A DNA stretch of 28,736 bases from Vicinamibacteria bacterium (lineage in GTDB: Bacteria; Acidobacteriota; Vicinamibacteria; Vicinamibacterales; UBA2999), in contig JAICQE010000034.1 of assembly GCA_025938035.1 (NCBI GenBank), positions 1 through 28,736 on the forward strand, given 5' to 3'. A model generated the notes under the pieces. It did not search any database. It was not told where the DNA came from and saw only the letters and a program-made list of their open reading frames with translations. The first letter of the stretch is position 1; each line of letters opens with the position of its first letter. Shown here piece after piece: positions 15,224-24,589 of the stretch. The position numbers and the translations under genes were made by a program.

Positions 15224-17637
15224 TCTGGAAACACCGCGGCGGCCACGGCGTACACCGCAGCCGCGGACGTGAACGTCGTCGAGAAGCCCCAGTTCATTGC
15301 GATGAAGACGGCGAGCGTGGCGCCGACGACCGAGAATGCGCCGTTCATGCCCCATCCCCACGGCGCAATTTCCGGCCGCCTCGCTGCCAGCATCCGCATG
15401 CCTCCGGGAAGTGCCATGCCGAGGAGGATTCCGGCGGGGACCAGAATCGTCACGGCAACCGCGATGCGTACGCCGAGCGGCCACGGAATGGCGGCGTCGA
15501 CGAGCCAGGGAACGGCGAACCTCGATGCCAGCGCCAACGCCACGATCGCGATCAACGCCGACATGGTGACACGGCGGATCCTCAGGTCGTCAACGGCCCG
15601 GGTCAGGAAGCTGCCCAGCCCGGTGCCGAGCAGCAGCGAGAACAGCGTCACCGTCAGGGAATAGACCGGGTGACCCAGCAGCAGCACGAACCGCTGCAGC
15701 ATCGCCACTTCGAGCAGCATGAACCCGGCGCCGAGCGCGCCGAAGTAGGCAAGCCATCGGGCCCAGCCGGACCCCGGCAGCCCGCCGCCGATGAGGAGCG
15801 GTCCGACAACGAACAGCACGACGAGCACCGCCGAGATCCCGAACAGCGTGAGCAGGGCGCTCAGGCCGTTTCCAAACAGCATCGAGCGGCCAAACGCCAC
15901 GTCGAACTGGTCGGCCAGCCGCGTGGTGTGGAAGAAAAACGGCCTGTCGTCCGTGGTGGCGCGGATATCGACCGGATAGGCGTCGATGAATCGCTGACGA
16001 TCCGGGGCGCGGATGAGCCGTGCGTAATCGTCGGCGCTCGTCCGCGACTGGAGCATCTCTGGCGGATCGGCAGGGCGTGTGTCCGCGCGGGATGGTGTCG
16101 GTGCGTCTGTGCCGTCCGCCGCCTCGCCGGTCCGCGGTGCATACAGCACCACGAACCCCATCGCGTCGGCGTGCGACGTGAGACGCGCGACCTGCTCGCG
16201 TGTGAACGGTCTTTTCGACAGGAGGAAGGTCGCCACCCGGTCGTGGCGGACGATCGCGATGTGTCGCGCCGGATCGAGACCGCGCGCGGCGCACGCCTCC
16301 TGCGCCAGGGAGACGAGCCGCAGACCGTCGAAGACCCAGCGTGTGACCGTCAGAAACCCGTCGTCCGTGAGGTGATCGAGATACTCACCGAACGCTTCGG
16401 ACGTGTAGAGCGAGTTCTCGGTCAGGGTATACGCACCGGCCGCCGTCGCCGCCCATGTGTCCACGAGGGAGGCCTGGATGACGTCGTATCGCTTCGGGCT
16501 GCGCCGCACGAAGCTCCGTCCGTCGTCGACATGGATGGCCACGCGCGGATCGCCATACAGGTTCCCGGAGTAGTCGCGGAAGCGTCCCAGCATCACGTCG
16601 CGAACGATGATCGGATTGATCTCGACCCCGTCGACGTGCGTGGCGCCGAACACCAGCGCCGAGAGCAGATCGCGCCCGCCCCCGGGCCCAATGACCAGCG
16701 CGGTGAATCCGCGTGGACGTTCGACCAGCTGGTAGGCAATTGCGGTCAGCTCGTAACGAAGATATGCCGCGTCAGCCGGACGGCCGGTGCCCTTCAGGAT
16801 TGGCGTCGACGCGGCGGAGTCGATGTCCATGAAGCGCGACTCGCCCGGCGTGCCAGTGAACTTCGGGCTCAGCGACCAGTCGCCGTGCGCGCGGTCGTAG
16901 ACGCCGATACGCGAGAACGAATTCCACTTGCTGAAGAGCACCCGGTCTCCCTCGTGTCCCTTCGTGTCGAGCACATCGAACGGTTGCAGACCCGCCAGCT
17001 GTGCTCCCAGCGGAGCCGCGAGCAGGGCGGCGCCGGCCGCGGCAAATGCCCGGCGCGAGCCGGCACGTGCAAAGGAAACCGCCGCAATCAGGGAGAGCGC
17101 GGCCGCAACGAGGACCACCCCCGGGGCCCCCACTGTGTTCAATAACGGGATCAGCGCCAGGCACCCGGCTGCCGCGCCGATCAGGTCGGCGGCGTAGAGA
17201 AGATTTATCCGCGGTGTCAGCCTGGCGAACGCGGCAGATATCACCGTGCCCCCCGTCAGAAAGGGCAGCGCAGCCAGGAGATAGATGGTCAGCATCAGCA
17301 CGAGATTGCGCGGTGAGTAACTGAGCCCGACGCGGATGCGGACCAGGCAGGCGAGCGCGACCAGTGTGGCTGCCGCGTGACCGATCGCGCCAACCGCCAG
17401 CAGGCGGTCGGTGGGGACATTCGCCAGCCGGCGACGGAGCACGTAAACCAGCACGCCGCTTGCGCTCAAGCCGAACAGCGCAATTGAGATGGCAAGAAAG
17501 GCGAAGTGGTAATACATGGTGACGGAAAAGATCCGAGTCAGCGCCAATTCCGTCATCAACAGCGCGCCTGAGACGGCGCCGATTCCCAACAGGATCGTTC
17601 GATTCAGTCCGGGTAGGTCCCCACGAGCGTCGCTCAT
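15220..17637 (-). CDS. Membrane-embedded spermidine-synthase-like methyltransferase-fold protein
   Basis: The 805-aa protein starts with several hydrophobic helices (about residues 15-210) and continues with a spermidine-synthase-like domain. That domain has the nucleotide-binding loop ALVIGPGGGRD (317-323 core) and the acidic GVEINP, where Glu339 would bind the ribose. A YDVIQASLVDTW segment and DDRPFFFHT follow. The C-terminus (about 595-800) holds a second set of helices. Such large fused proteins are annotated as spermidine synthase-like or fused MFS/spermidine synthase. True aminopropyltransferase activity is unproven, because the polyamine-site residues could not be confirmed. The gene overlaps the downstream IMPDH-like gene by ATGA and diverges from the VWA gene (88-bp gap). 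It would produce MTA if it made polyamines, which would suit the nearby mtnP. Confidence 0.8.
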   Translation of the reverse strand: MSDARGDLPGLNRTILLGIGAVSGALLMTELALTRIFSVTMYYHFAFLAISIALFGLSASGVLVYVLRRRLANVPTDRLLAVGAIGHAAATLVALACLVRIRVGLSYSPRNLVLMLTIYLLAALPFLTGGTVISAAFARLTPRINLLYAADLIGAAAGCLALIPLLNTVGAPGVVLVAAALSLIAAVSFARAGSRRAFAAAGAALLAAPLGAQLAGLQPFDVLDTKGHEGDRVLFSKWNSFSRIGVYDRAHGDWSLSPKFTGTPGESRFMDIDSAASTPILKGTGRPADAAYLRYELTAIAYQLVERPRGFTALVIGPGGGRDLLSALVFGATHVDGVEINPIIVRDVMLGRFRDYSGNLYGDPRVAIHVDDGRSFVRRSPKRYDVIQASLVDTWAATAAGAYTLTENSLYTSEAFGEYLDHLTDDGFLTVTRWVFDGLRLVSLAQEACAARGLDPARHIAIVRHDRVATFLLSKRPFTREQVARLTSHADAMGFVVLYAPRTGEAADGTDAPTPSRADTRPADPPEMLQSRTSADDYARLIRAPDRQRFIDAYPVDIRATTDDRPFFFHTTRLADQFDVAFGRSMLFGNGLSALLTLFGISAVLVVLFVVGPLLIGGGLPGSGWARWLAYFGALGAGFMLLEVAMLQRFVLLLGHPVYSLTVTLFSLLLGTGLGSFLTRAVDDLRIRRVTMSALIAIVALALASRFAVPWLVDAAIPWPLGVRIAVAVTILVPAGILLGMALPGGMRMLAARRPEIAPWGWGMNGAFSVVGATLAVFIAMNWGFSTTFTSAAAVYAVAAAVFPE

Positions 17638-17725
17638 CGTCTGCCGAGTCTACAGGAACACCCTTTGCACACGACCGCATCGTTGAGTCCGCGGCGGCGG
17701 GCGGCCGCGGCGAGAGGTCGGTGGA

Positions 17726-18652
17726 ATGAAGACGCTCGTGTTCGTGATTCTGTGTGCCGCGGGGACGACGGGGGTGTTTTGCCAGGACAACCCGGCGACC
17801 TTCAAGGGCGGCATCGACCTGGTCGCGTTGAACGTCGTCGTCGTCGACCCGCGGCAGCAGTTCGTCAGTGGTCTGACTGCCGGGAATTTCGCCATCTACG
17901 AAGACGGCGTTCAGCAGGACGTTTCCTTCTTCGCGGCGGCGGAGATTCCGCTCGACCTGGCCATCCTCCTGGACACGTCGTCGAGCATGCACGCCAAGCT
18001 TGCCACTGCACAGGAGGCGGCCGTGGGCTTCGTATCCGCCCTGCGGCCCGTGGACAGACTCCTCGTTATGGACATCAAGGATTCAGCGCGCGTCCTGAGC
18101 CCGCTGTCGCACGATCTGGACACGGCGATAAGCGCTATTCGCGGAACGTCGGCGGCGGGGAACACCGCGATCTACAACGGTCTCTATCTCACGTTGAAGG
18201 AGATGGCGCGGCAGAAGCAACCGGGTCGAAACGTTCGCCGGCAGGCGCTGGTGCTGCTGTCGGACGGCGACGACACGACCAGTCTCGTCGCCTACGACGA
18301 CGTGATGGCGCTGGCCAGGCAGACGGGCATTTCCATTTACACGATCATGCTGCGCTCATCGCAGTTCGACAGCGATAGCGCCCGCCGGAACGCGCAGGCA
18401 TCGAAGTCCGAGTACGGTATGAAAGCGCTGGCGCAGGAGACTGGCGGCCGCTCGTTCCTTGCGCTGCAGATCAACGATCTGGCGGGCGTCTATAAGGCCA
18501 TCGGCGAGGAGCTGGCGAGCCAATACGCGATCGGCTACATGCCGACGAATCAACGGCGCGACGGGGCGTACCGGCGTGTAAACGTCCGTATCGTCGATCG
18601 CGCCAACGCGCAGCCGCGCACCCGCGCCGGATATCTCGCACCGCGTGGATAG
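17726..18652 (+). CDS. Secreted VWA-domain protein (Acidobacterial VWFA-related type)
   Basis: The 308-aa product has a signal peptide (MKTLVFVILCAAGTTGVFC) followed by a short beta segment (VALNVVVVDPRQQFVSGLTAGNFAIYEDG). A von Willebrand factor A domain (about 75-270) comes next. Its MIDAS metal site is intact: DTSSS at 83-87, Thr147 in AGNTAIYN, and SDGDD with Asp180. The segment FAIYEDGVQQDVSFF followed by the VWA domain is the signature of the VWFA-related Acidobacterial family, and the C-terminus SQYAIGYMPTN...RVNVRI fits too. The function is unknown; such proteins are exported and probably bind metal-dependent partners. ATG 17726 follows GGTGGA. Nearby genes give no functional hint. 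Confidence 0.9.
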   Translation: MKTLVFVILCAAGTTGVFCQDNPATFKGGIDLVALNVVVVDPRQQFVSGLTAGNFAIYEDGVQQDVSFFAAAEIPLDLAILLDTSSSMHAKLATAQEAAVGFVSALRPVDRLLVMDIKDSARVLSPLSHDLDTAISAIRGTSAAGNTAIYNGLYLTLKEMARQKQPGRNVRRQALVLLSDGDDTTSLVAYDDVMALARQTGISIYTIMLRSSQFDSDSARRNAQASKSEYGMKALAQETGGRSFLALQINDLAGVYKAIGEELASQYAIGYMPTNQRRDGAYRRVNVRIVDRANAQPRTRAGYLAPRG

Positions 18653-18685
18653 TGCTCCGATCGCCCCACACGTTACGATCCAATC

Positions 18686-19147
18686 GTGTCGCGCTGGACC
18701 GCGCCCTCGGTGGCGGCTGTGGCTGCCGCCTGGCTGCTGCTGCTCATCACCGCACCTTTTCTGACGACGCCCGTTGCCGGCGTCCTCTACGCCGGCGGCG
18801 CGTTGATCTGCCATCAGCTGCCCGAACGATCCTTCCACCTGCAGGGGATCCAGCTTCCCGTCTGTGCACGATGCTTCGGCCTCTACGGCGGTGCGGCCCT
18901 GGGGGGTGCGATTGGCGCTGCAGGTTTCGCCCGGCGGTGGCTGGCGGGGCGCCCGCTGCTGTGGACGCGAGCGGCGAAGTGGGTCGCCACGGGAGTCGCA
19001 GCCGGACCAACCCTTGCCACCTTCGCGCTCGAATGGGGATTCGGCTGGCCGATCTCAAACGCGGTCCGAGCCATCGCCGCGCTGCCGTTCGGATTTGCCG
19101 TGGCTCTCGTGGTGGTGAGCGCGCTGGCTACGGTACACTACGAATAA
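18686..19147 (+). CDS. DUF2085 membrane protein
   Basis: The 153-aa protein carries the DUF2085 signature ICHQLPERSFHLQGIQLPVCARCFGLY split across about residues 42-68: CHQxPxRSF, then PVCARCxGLYxG. The cysteine and histidine residues suggest a metal or redox site near the membrane. Three or four hydrophobic helices surround it. Start GTG 18686. The stop TAA (19145-19147) shares its last base with the ATG of the next gene. It is the first gene in a chain of overlapping membrane protein genes. Confidence 0.85.
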   Translation: MSRWTAPSVAAVAAAWLLLLITAPFLTTPVAGVLYAGGALICHQLPERSFHLQGIQLPVCARCFGLYGGAALGGAIGAAGFARRWLAGRPLLWTRAAKWVATGVAAGPTLATFALEWGFGWPISNAVRAIAALPFGFAVALVVVSALATVHYE

Positions 19148-19548
19148 TGCGTGCCGCCGCGGCCGATCAGGTCGAGCCAGCTGCCAACAAGTACCTGATT
19201 GCCGCGCTCGCGTGGGCCATACCGGGCGCCGGCCATCTCGTGCTTCGGCGCCGGCAGAAGGGCCTCACGTTTCTCGTCGCGCTCACGATGATGTTTGCGA
19301 CCGGGTTGTGGCTCGAGGGCCGCATCTTCCCGCTCGGCTTCGACCTGTATCAGCCGCTCGTCGGTCTAGCGGCAATCGCCGATCTCGGGATCGGGCTGCC
19401 GTACTTCATCGCCAAGTTCATGGGACACGGAGCCGGACGTGTCGTCGCCATCACCTACGAGTACGGAAACGCATTCGTGATCGTCGCCGGTCTGCTGAAT
19501 CTGCTGGTGGTCCTTGACGCCTGGGATGTGGCGGAGGGGCGAAAATGA
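19147..19548 (+). CDS. Small multi-pass membrane protein of unknown function
   Basis: The 133-aa product has a short polar N-terminus and then hydrophobic helices (AALAWAIPGAGHLVLRR, GLTFLVALTMMFATGLWL, PLVGLAAIADLGIGLPYFI, and NAFVIVAGLLNLLVVLDAW). The AWAIPGAGHLVLRRRQKG opening resembles the PGxGHxxxGRxxKG motif of TM2-like and DUF6677-type proteins, an assignment made by eye only. ATG 19147 overlaps the preceding stop (TAATG), and the stop TGA overlaps the next ATG (ATGA). The frame is open as far as 18652, but that part is only an out-of-frame reading of DUF2085. Confidence 0.75.
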   Translation: MRAAAADQVEPAANKYLIAALAWAIPGAGHLVLRRRQKGLTFLVALTMMFATGLWLEGRIFPLGFDLYQPLVGLAAIADLGIGLPYFIAKFMGHGAGRVVAITYEYGNAFVIVAGLLNLLVVLDAWDVAEGRK

Positions 19549-19718
19549 CCACGCATGTCGGCTTGATGGCGCTCTTCTCGATCTTCGTCTCGGTTGTCTT
19601 TGCGACGTTGATGCGTGACGAACCGCGCGATCAGCTGTGGTTTGGGGTGCGGCTGTTCGCCGGCTTCATCGGCGCCGGAATCGGGATCGGCTGGCTGCTG
19701 TATCCGCTGCCGCTTTGA
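19545..19718 (+). CDS. 57-aa membrane protein
   Basis: A short frame starts at ATG 19545, overlapping the previous stop by ATGA, and ends at TGA 19716-19718. The predicted product has two hydrophobic helices (VGLMALFSIFVSVVFATLM and LFAGFIGAGIGIGWLLYPL) joined by a charged loop RDEPRDQLWFGVR, with very few polar residues elsewhere. The exact ATGA/TTGA overlaps on both sides and the clean two-helix hairpin make it a credible gene although it is tiny. No family recognised. Confidence 0.7.
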   Translation: MTTHVGLMALFSIFVSVVFATLMRDEPRDQLWFGVRLFAGFIGAGIGIGWLLYPLPL

Positions 19719-20155
19719 CCACGGTTGGACGGCGGGTGCTTCTGTGGGGCCCCGTCGTCGCGTATATGGCGGCGATCTTTTACTTCTCGGCGCAGTCCTC
19801 ACCGCCGACACCAGGCGGACTCCCGGACACGTTCGCGCACGCGATCGAGTACTTCGGGCTCGGGGTGGTTGTGTTCCGCGCGCTTGCCGGAGGGCTCGGT
19901 GCGCAGGTGACCGCAGTCCGGGCGATGGCGACGATGGGCATTGCCGTCGCATATGCCGTCAGCGATGAGGTGCACCAGCTCTTCGTGCCCAACAGGACCG
20001 CAGACGCCGGCGACGTGTTCGCCGATGCCGCGGGCGCCTCGGTCGCGCTGTTCGCCTGCTGGGCGTGGAATATAATCGTTGCTTCGAATCGTAGGGGCCG
20101 CGGGCCTGACAAGGCCCGCGCCACGGACGCACCGAGATCCGGCTCCCGACATTGA
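19715..20155 (+). CDS. VanZ-like family membrane protein
   Basis: The 146-aa product starts at TTG 19715, overlapping the previous stop (TTGA), and shows the VanZ-like pattern: an N-terminal helix ending IFYFSAQSSPPTP, then FAHAIEYFGLGVVVFRAL, and the signature SDEVHQLFVPNRTADAGDVFADAAGA. VanZ-like proteins are small membrane proteins; the founding member gives low-level teicoplanin resistance, but most have no known role. GTG 19736 is an alternative start. The last 20 or so residues (after CWAWNIIVASN) are encoded by a REP-like palindrome (20091-20120) and are unlikely to be ancestral. Confidence 0.85.
   Translation: MTTVGRRVLLWGPVVAYMAAIFYFSAQSSPPTPGGLPDTFAHAIEYFGLGVVVFRALAGGLGAQVTAVRAMATMGIAVAYAVSDEVHQLFVPNRTADAGDVFADAAGASVALFACWAWNIIVASNRRGRGPDKARATDAPRSGSRH
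20049..20076 (+). promoter_or_regulatory. Possible promoter for ribH-nusB-lysS inside the vanZ-like gene
   Basis: A perfect -10 hexamer TATAAT lies at 20071-20076 within GC-rich coding sequence, about 100 bp before ribH. The -35 is poor (TGTTCG at 20049-20054, spacing 16). A REP palindrome sits between it and ribH. Confidence 0.35.
20091..20120 (+). repeat. GTAG-headed REP-like palindrome upstream of ribH
   Basis: GTAG (20091-20094) is followed after four bases by perfect 9-bp arms CGCGGGCCT (20099-20107) and AGGCCCGCG (20112-20120) around the loop GACA. It encodes part of the VanZ-like C-terminus and lies in the ribH leader. Confidence 0.75.
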
Positions 20156-20178
20156 CAACACCGCGCATCCTGCCGCAG

Positions 20179-20670
20179 ATGGACATACGGGGCTCAGTCG
20201 TCGCGACGGGCTGCCGGTTCGCCATCGTTGTCTCGCGATTCAACGAAGCAATCACCTCCGGGTTGCTGAGCGGAGCACGCACGACGCTGCTGGACGCTGG
20301 CGTCCGCGAGGACGACGTCACCCTCGTCCACGTCCCCGGGGCATTCGAGATACCGGTGGCTGCTCTGCACCTGGCCGAGACCGGCCGGTTCGACGCCGTC
20401 ATCTGTCTTGGCTGCCTGATCAAGGGCGACACGATGCACTTCGAGTACATCGCCGACGCGGCGTCGCACGGGATCATGAACGTCAGCGTTACCACCGGCG
20501 TCCCCGTGGCATTCGGCGTGCTGACGGCGTTGACGGAGGAGCAGGCCGTGGTGCGCGCCGAACCAGGCGAAGGCAACAAGGGACGTGAGGCAGCGCTGGC
20601 TGCGATTGAGATGGCCACGCTGTTCAAGAAACTCGGTGCGCTCCATGCGCCGCATGGAGGGGGCGCGTGA
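20179..20670 (+). CDS. ribH: 6,7-dimethyl-8-ribityllumazine synthase
   Basis: The 163-aa enzyme condenses 5-amino-6-ribitylamino-uracil with 3,4-dihydroxy-2-butanone-4-phosphate in riboflavin synthesis and usually assembles into an icosahedral or pentameric particle. Family motifs are FAIVVSRFNEAITSGLLSGA, VPGAFEIPVAA, CLGCLIKGDTMHFEYIAD (catalytic His in this segment) and PVAFGVLT, then NKGREAALAAIEMA. Start: ATG 20179 (MDIRGSVVATG) aligns exactly with known RibH N-termini. TTG 20152, which overlaps the vanZ-like stop as ATTGA, is the alternative and would add nine residues. No good ribosome binding site precedes either. The stop overlaps nusB (GTGA). ribH-nusB adjacency is a common bacterial arrangement. 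Confidence 0.95.
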   Translation: MDIRGSVVATGCRFAIVVSRFNEAITSGLLSGARTTLLDAGVREDDVTLVHVPGAFEIPVAALHLAETGRFDAVICLGCLIKGDTMHFEYIADAASHGIMNVSVTTGVPVAFGVLTALTEEQAVVRAEPGEGNKGREAALAAIEMATLFKKLGALHAPHGGGA

Positions 20671-21134
20671 CAGCGCGCGCGGAACGGCGCTCGGCGCCGC
20701 GGGCGCCGAAAGAGGCGCGCCATCGCGCCCGGCAGGCCGCCCTCCAGATGCTCTACCAATGGGAGGTGGGGCGGCTCTCGATGTTCGAGGTTCGGCAGAC
20801 ATTCTGGTCGCATGACGACGAGATGGAGGAGCCTCTTGGAGCCGAGCTGCGGGAGTTTGCGCTGGGGCTGGCCGACGGCGTGGTGTCGAACGTTGCCGCA
20901 CTCGATCCGATGATCGCCGAGGCCGCCGAGCACTGGCGTCTCGAGCGCATGAACGTGATGGATCGGCTGATCCTGCGGCTCGCGGTCTACGAGTTCCTGC
21001 ACTGGCCCGACACCCACGCGAAGGTCATCATCAACGAAGCACTGGAGCTGGCGAGGAGCTTCAGCGGCGACGACGCGGTGCGGTTCATCAACGGCATCCT
21101 CGACGGCATCCGGCGGAAGCTCGGGCGGGAATGA
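20667..21134 (+). CDS. nusB: Transcription antitermination factor NusB
   Basis: The 155-aa all-helical RNA-binding protein acts with NusE (S10) at boxA in rRNA antitermination. Motifs are HRARQAALQMLYQWEVG near the N-terminus and LERMNVMDRLILRLAVYEFLH. VIINEALELARSFSGDDAVRFINGILDGI at the C-terminus is also characteristic. GTG 20667 overlaps the ribH stop as GTGA and is preceded by GGAGGGGG about 6-13 bases upstream, a strong ribosome binding site. The stop overlaps lysS by ATGA, so all three genes are translationally coupled. Confidence 0.95.
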   Translation: MTARAERRSAPRAPKEARHRARQAALQMLYQWEVGRLSMFEVRQTFWSHDDEMEEPLGAELREFALGLADGVVSNVAALDPMIAEAAEHWRLERMNVMDRLILRLAVYEFLHWPDTHAKVIINEALELARSFSGDDAVRFINGILDGIRRKLGRE

Positions 21135-22633
21135 GCACAGGCGAAGAATCCGATCAGGTCGCGCAACGCCGCGCCAATCTCGACGCGCTGAAGAAGCTTG
21201 GCGTCGATCCGTATCCGCATCGCTTCGACACGCAGGCGACGGTCGCGGCCATCGTTGGCGAGCACGGCGCGAAGAGCGGCGAGGAGCTCGACGCCGCCCG
21301 CATCGAAGTCCGGACGGCCGGGCGGGTGCTGGCGATTCGCAGCTTCGGCAAGGCGAACTTCCTGGTGTTGTCCGACGGCACCGCACGCGTGCAGGTGTAC
21401 CTGCGCCAGGATTCGCTGCCCGAGCGCGATTTTCAGATCTTCAAACTGCTCGACTTCGGCGACTGGGTGGGGGTCTCCGGCCGCCTGTTCCGGACGCGGA
21501 CGCAGGAGTTCACGATTCACGCCGCGTCCGTGCACTTTCTGTCGAAGTGCCTGTTGCCGTTGCCTGAAAAGTGGCACGGCCTCCAGGACGTCGAGATTCG
21601 ATACCGCCAGCGCTATCTGGACCTGATCGTCAACCCCGAATCGCGGCGTGTGTTCGAGATCCGCAGCCGCGTCGTGACGGCGATCCGCGAGTTCCTGATC
21701 GGCCGCGGGTTCCTCGAAGTCGAGACGCCGATGCTGCAGCCGATTGCCGGCGGCGCGCTCGCGCGTCCGTTCGTGACGCATCACAACACGCTCGATATGC
21801 GGCTCTACATGCGCATTGCGCCGGAGCTGTATCTGAAGCGATTGACCGTCGGCGGCGTCGAGCGCGTCTTCGAGATCAACCGCAACTTCCGCAACGAGGG
21901 GATCTCGACGCAGCACAATCCCGAGTTCACGATGCTGGAGTTCTACTGGAGCTACGCGGACTACAACGACCTGATGCTGCTGACGGAACGGATGTGTCAG
22001 GACGTGGCGCGGAAGGCGACCGGCAGCGATCAGATCGTCTTCGGCGATCACACCATTTCGCTGGCCTCCCCATTCCGGCGGCTGTCGCTCCGCGAGGCTG
22101 CACGCGCCGCCGCCGCCCGACAGCTTGGAACGGATGTTCCGGCCGCGGCGCTGCGCGCGCGCGAATCAGCGGCCGACCTGGCGCGCCGCCTGGGTATCGA
22201 GACGGACCCGGCTGCCGGTCCCGGAAAGATCACGGCCGAGATCTTTGAAAAGCTCTGCGAGGACGAGCTCATCCAGCCGACCTTCGTCTACGACTTCCCG
22301 ACGGAGGTGTCCCCGCTGGCGAAGCAGAACCCGGACGACCCGGAGACCGTCGAACGGTTCGAGCTGTACATCGGCGGCTTCGAGGTCGCGAACGCGTTCA
22401 GCGAGCTGAACGACCCCGGTGAACAGCGGCGCCGCTTCGAACAACAGCTGCGCAGCCGGGCGGGCGGCGACGAGGAAGCTCACGCGATGGACGAGGACTA
22501 CATCCGGGCGCTTGAATACGGGATGCCGCCGGCGGCGGGCGAAGGGGTCGGCATCGATCGCTTTGTCATGCTGCTCACCAACAGTCCGTCGATTCGCGAC
22601 GTCATTCTGTTTCCGCTGATGCGGCCAAGGTAA
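21131..22633 (+). CDS. lysS: Lysyl-tRNA synthetase, class II
   Basis: The 500-aa enzyme charges tRNA-Lys. The N-terminal OB-fold anticodon-binding domain (about residues 55-145: GRVLAIRSFGKANFLVLSDG) precedes the class II core. The core has VEIRYRQRYLDLIVNPE (motif 1 region), FEINRNFRNEGISTQHNPEFTMLE split across motif 2, and GEGVGIDRFVMLL (motif 3). Length and order are normal for bacterial LysS. Start ATG 21131 overlaps the nusB stop. The downstream LolC/E-type gene begins only 6 bp after its stop. Confidence 0.97.
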   Translation: MSTGEESDQVAQRRANLDALKKLGVDPYPHRFDTQATVAAIVGEHGAKSGEELDAARIEVRTAGRVLAIRSFGKANFLVLSDGTARVQVYLRQDSLPERDFQIFKLLDFGDWVGVSGRLFRTRTQEFTIHAASVHFLSKCLLPLPEKWHGLQDVEIRYRQRYLDLIVNPESRRVFEIRSRVVTAIREFLIGRGFLEVETPMLQPIAGGALARPFVTHHNTLDMRLYMRIAPELYLKRLTVGGVERVFEINRNFRNEGISTQHNPEFTMLEFYWSYADYNDLMLLTERMCQDVARKATGSDQIVFGDHTISLASPFRRLSLREAARAAAARQLGTDVPAAALRARESAADLARRLGIETDPAAGPGKITAEIFEKLCEDELIQPTFVYDFPTEVSPLAKQNPDDPETVERFELYIGGFEVANAFSELNDPGEQRRRFEQQLRSRAGGDEEAHAMDEDYIRALEYGMPPAAGEGVGIDRFVMLLTNSPSIRDVILFPLMRPR

Positions 22634-22639
22634 GCAGGC

Positions 22640-23843
22640 GTGCGCTTCGAGCTGTTCATCGCCCTTCGTTACCTGCTCGCGCGCCGCAAGCAAGCGTTCA
22701 TCTCGGTCATCTCCCTCATTTCGACGATCGGCGTCGCCGTCGGCGTGATCGCTCTGATCGTGGCGCTCGCGCTCATGACGGGCATTCAGGGCGAGCTGCG
22801 CGACCGCATCCTCGGATCGACGGCGCACATTTACGTCTGGAAGACCGGCGGCATCGAGGACTACCACGCCGAGGTGCAAAGGCTGCTCACGGTGCCGCGC
22901 GTCCGTGGTGCCGCGCCCGGCATCATGGGGAAGGCGCTGATCAGCAGCCCGAGCGGCAAGAGCTTCATTACGGTCAAGGGCATCGATCCTGCGCTCGAGC
23001 CGAACGTCACCGACATTCAAACCGCGATGCAGAGCGGGCGCGTCGAAGATCTCGCGACCGGCGAGCCGCCGGGAATACTGATCGGGCGCCAGCTGGCCGA
23101 AGCGTTAGCGGTGAAGGTCGGCGATACCGTGACGCTGCTGACGGACCAGGGGACGCTCTCGCCCGGCGGGATGCTGCCGCGCAGCCGGCCGGCGCGGGTG
23201 GCCGGAATCTTCAACCTCGGCCTGCAGGAGTTCGACGCGGAATGGGGGTTTGTCTCCCTCGATTTTGCCGGGCGCCTGGTCGGCGTCGATCAGGTGGAGA
23301 TGATCCAGCTGCGCGTGGACGACATCAACGCGTCGCCGGAAATCGCCGACAGCATCGAGGCTCTTGGCCCCGCGTATCGGGCGCAGGACTGGAGCGACCT
23401 CAACGCGTCGCTCTTCTCGGCGCTAGGCCTGGAGAAGATCGGGATGTCGATCGCCATCGGGCTGATCATGATGGTGGCGGCGCTGCAGATCGTCGCGTCT
23501 CTGGTCCTGCTGGTGATGGAGAAAAGCCGCGACATCGGCATTCTGAAGACGATGGGCACGTCGCCGCGACGGATCTCGGTCGTGTTCATGATGCAGGGGA
23601 CGATCATCGGCCTCGTCGGGACGGCCGCCGGCGCCATCGTCGCGGTGGCGCTGTGCTGGGTGCTGACCGAGTACAGGCTCGTGACGATCCCGCAGGACAT
23701 CTACCAGGTGGCCTACGTGCCGTTCATCGTCAAACCGCAGGACTTTGCCACGGTGGTGTTGTCCGCCATCGTCATCTGCTTCCTGGCGACGATCTATCCG
23801 TCGCGGCAGGCAGCGAAGCTCGATCCCGTGCAGGCGTTGCGCT

Positions 23844-23851
<8 letters not shown>
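22640..23851 (+). CDS. Lipoprotein-releasing ABC transporter permease (LolC/LolE type)
   Basis: The 403-aa inner-membrane permease extracts lipoproteins for the outer membrane. The N-terminus FELFIALRYLLARRKQAFIS is characteristic of LolC/E, followed by helix 1, a large periplasmic MacB-like domain (about 50-260), and the FtsX-type C-terminal domain with three helices. EKSRDIGILKTMGTSPRRI is the cytoplasmic coupling segment that contacts the ATPase, and the C-terminal YPSRQAAKLDPVQALRFE is also typical. Only one permease gene is present, so it may form a homodimer as in LolF systems. Start GTG 22640. The stop overlaps lolD. Confidence 0.93.
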
Positions 23852-24527
<676 letters not shown>

Positions 24528-24530
<3 letters not shown>

Positions 24531-24587
24531 ACACCGAACCGAACCAGAACACGAACAGCGAACCCGAGCGCCTGGAAGAGTGAACTG
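24528..24587. repeat. GAACCGAACC-type repeat, downstream copy
   Basis: A 60-bp block of short GAAC units (GAACACC, GAACC, GAACCAG, AACACGAAC) running from the lolD stop codon to 3 bp short of the hydrolase stop codon. It matches a second copy at 26440-26498 in the same orientation; both share TGAAC at one end, GAACCGAACC and AGAACACGAAC in the middle and GTGAACTG at the other end. Confidence 0.8.
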
Positions 24588-24589
24588 CG

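Noticed and set aside
14444..15664. A 406-codon plus-strand open frame opposite the IMPDH-like gene
   Set aside because: It shadows conserved coding sequence and its composition is typical of out-of-frame GC-rich DNA.
15670..17145. A 491-codon plus-strand open frame opposite the spermidine-synthase-like gene
   Set aside because: It is antisense to a gene with clear membrane helices and a SAM-type motif, and the product is arginine- and glutamate-rich without domains.
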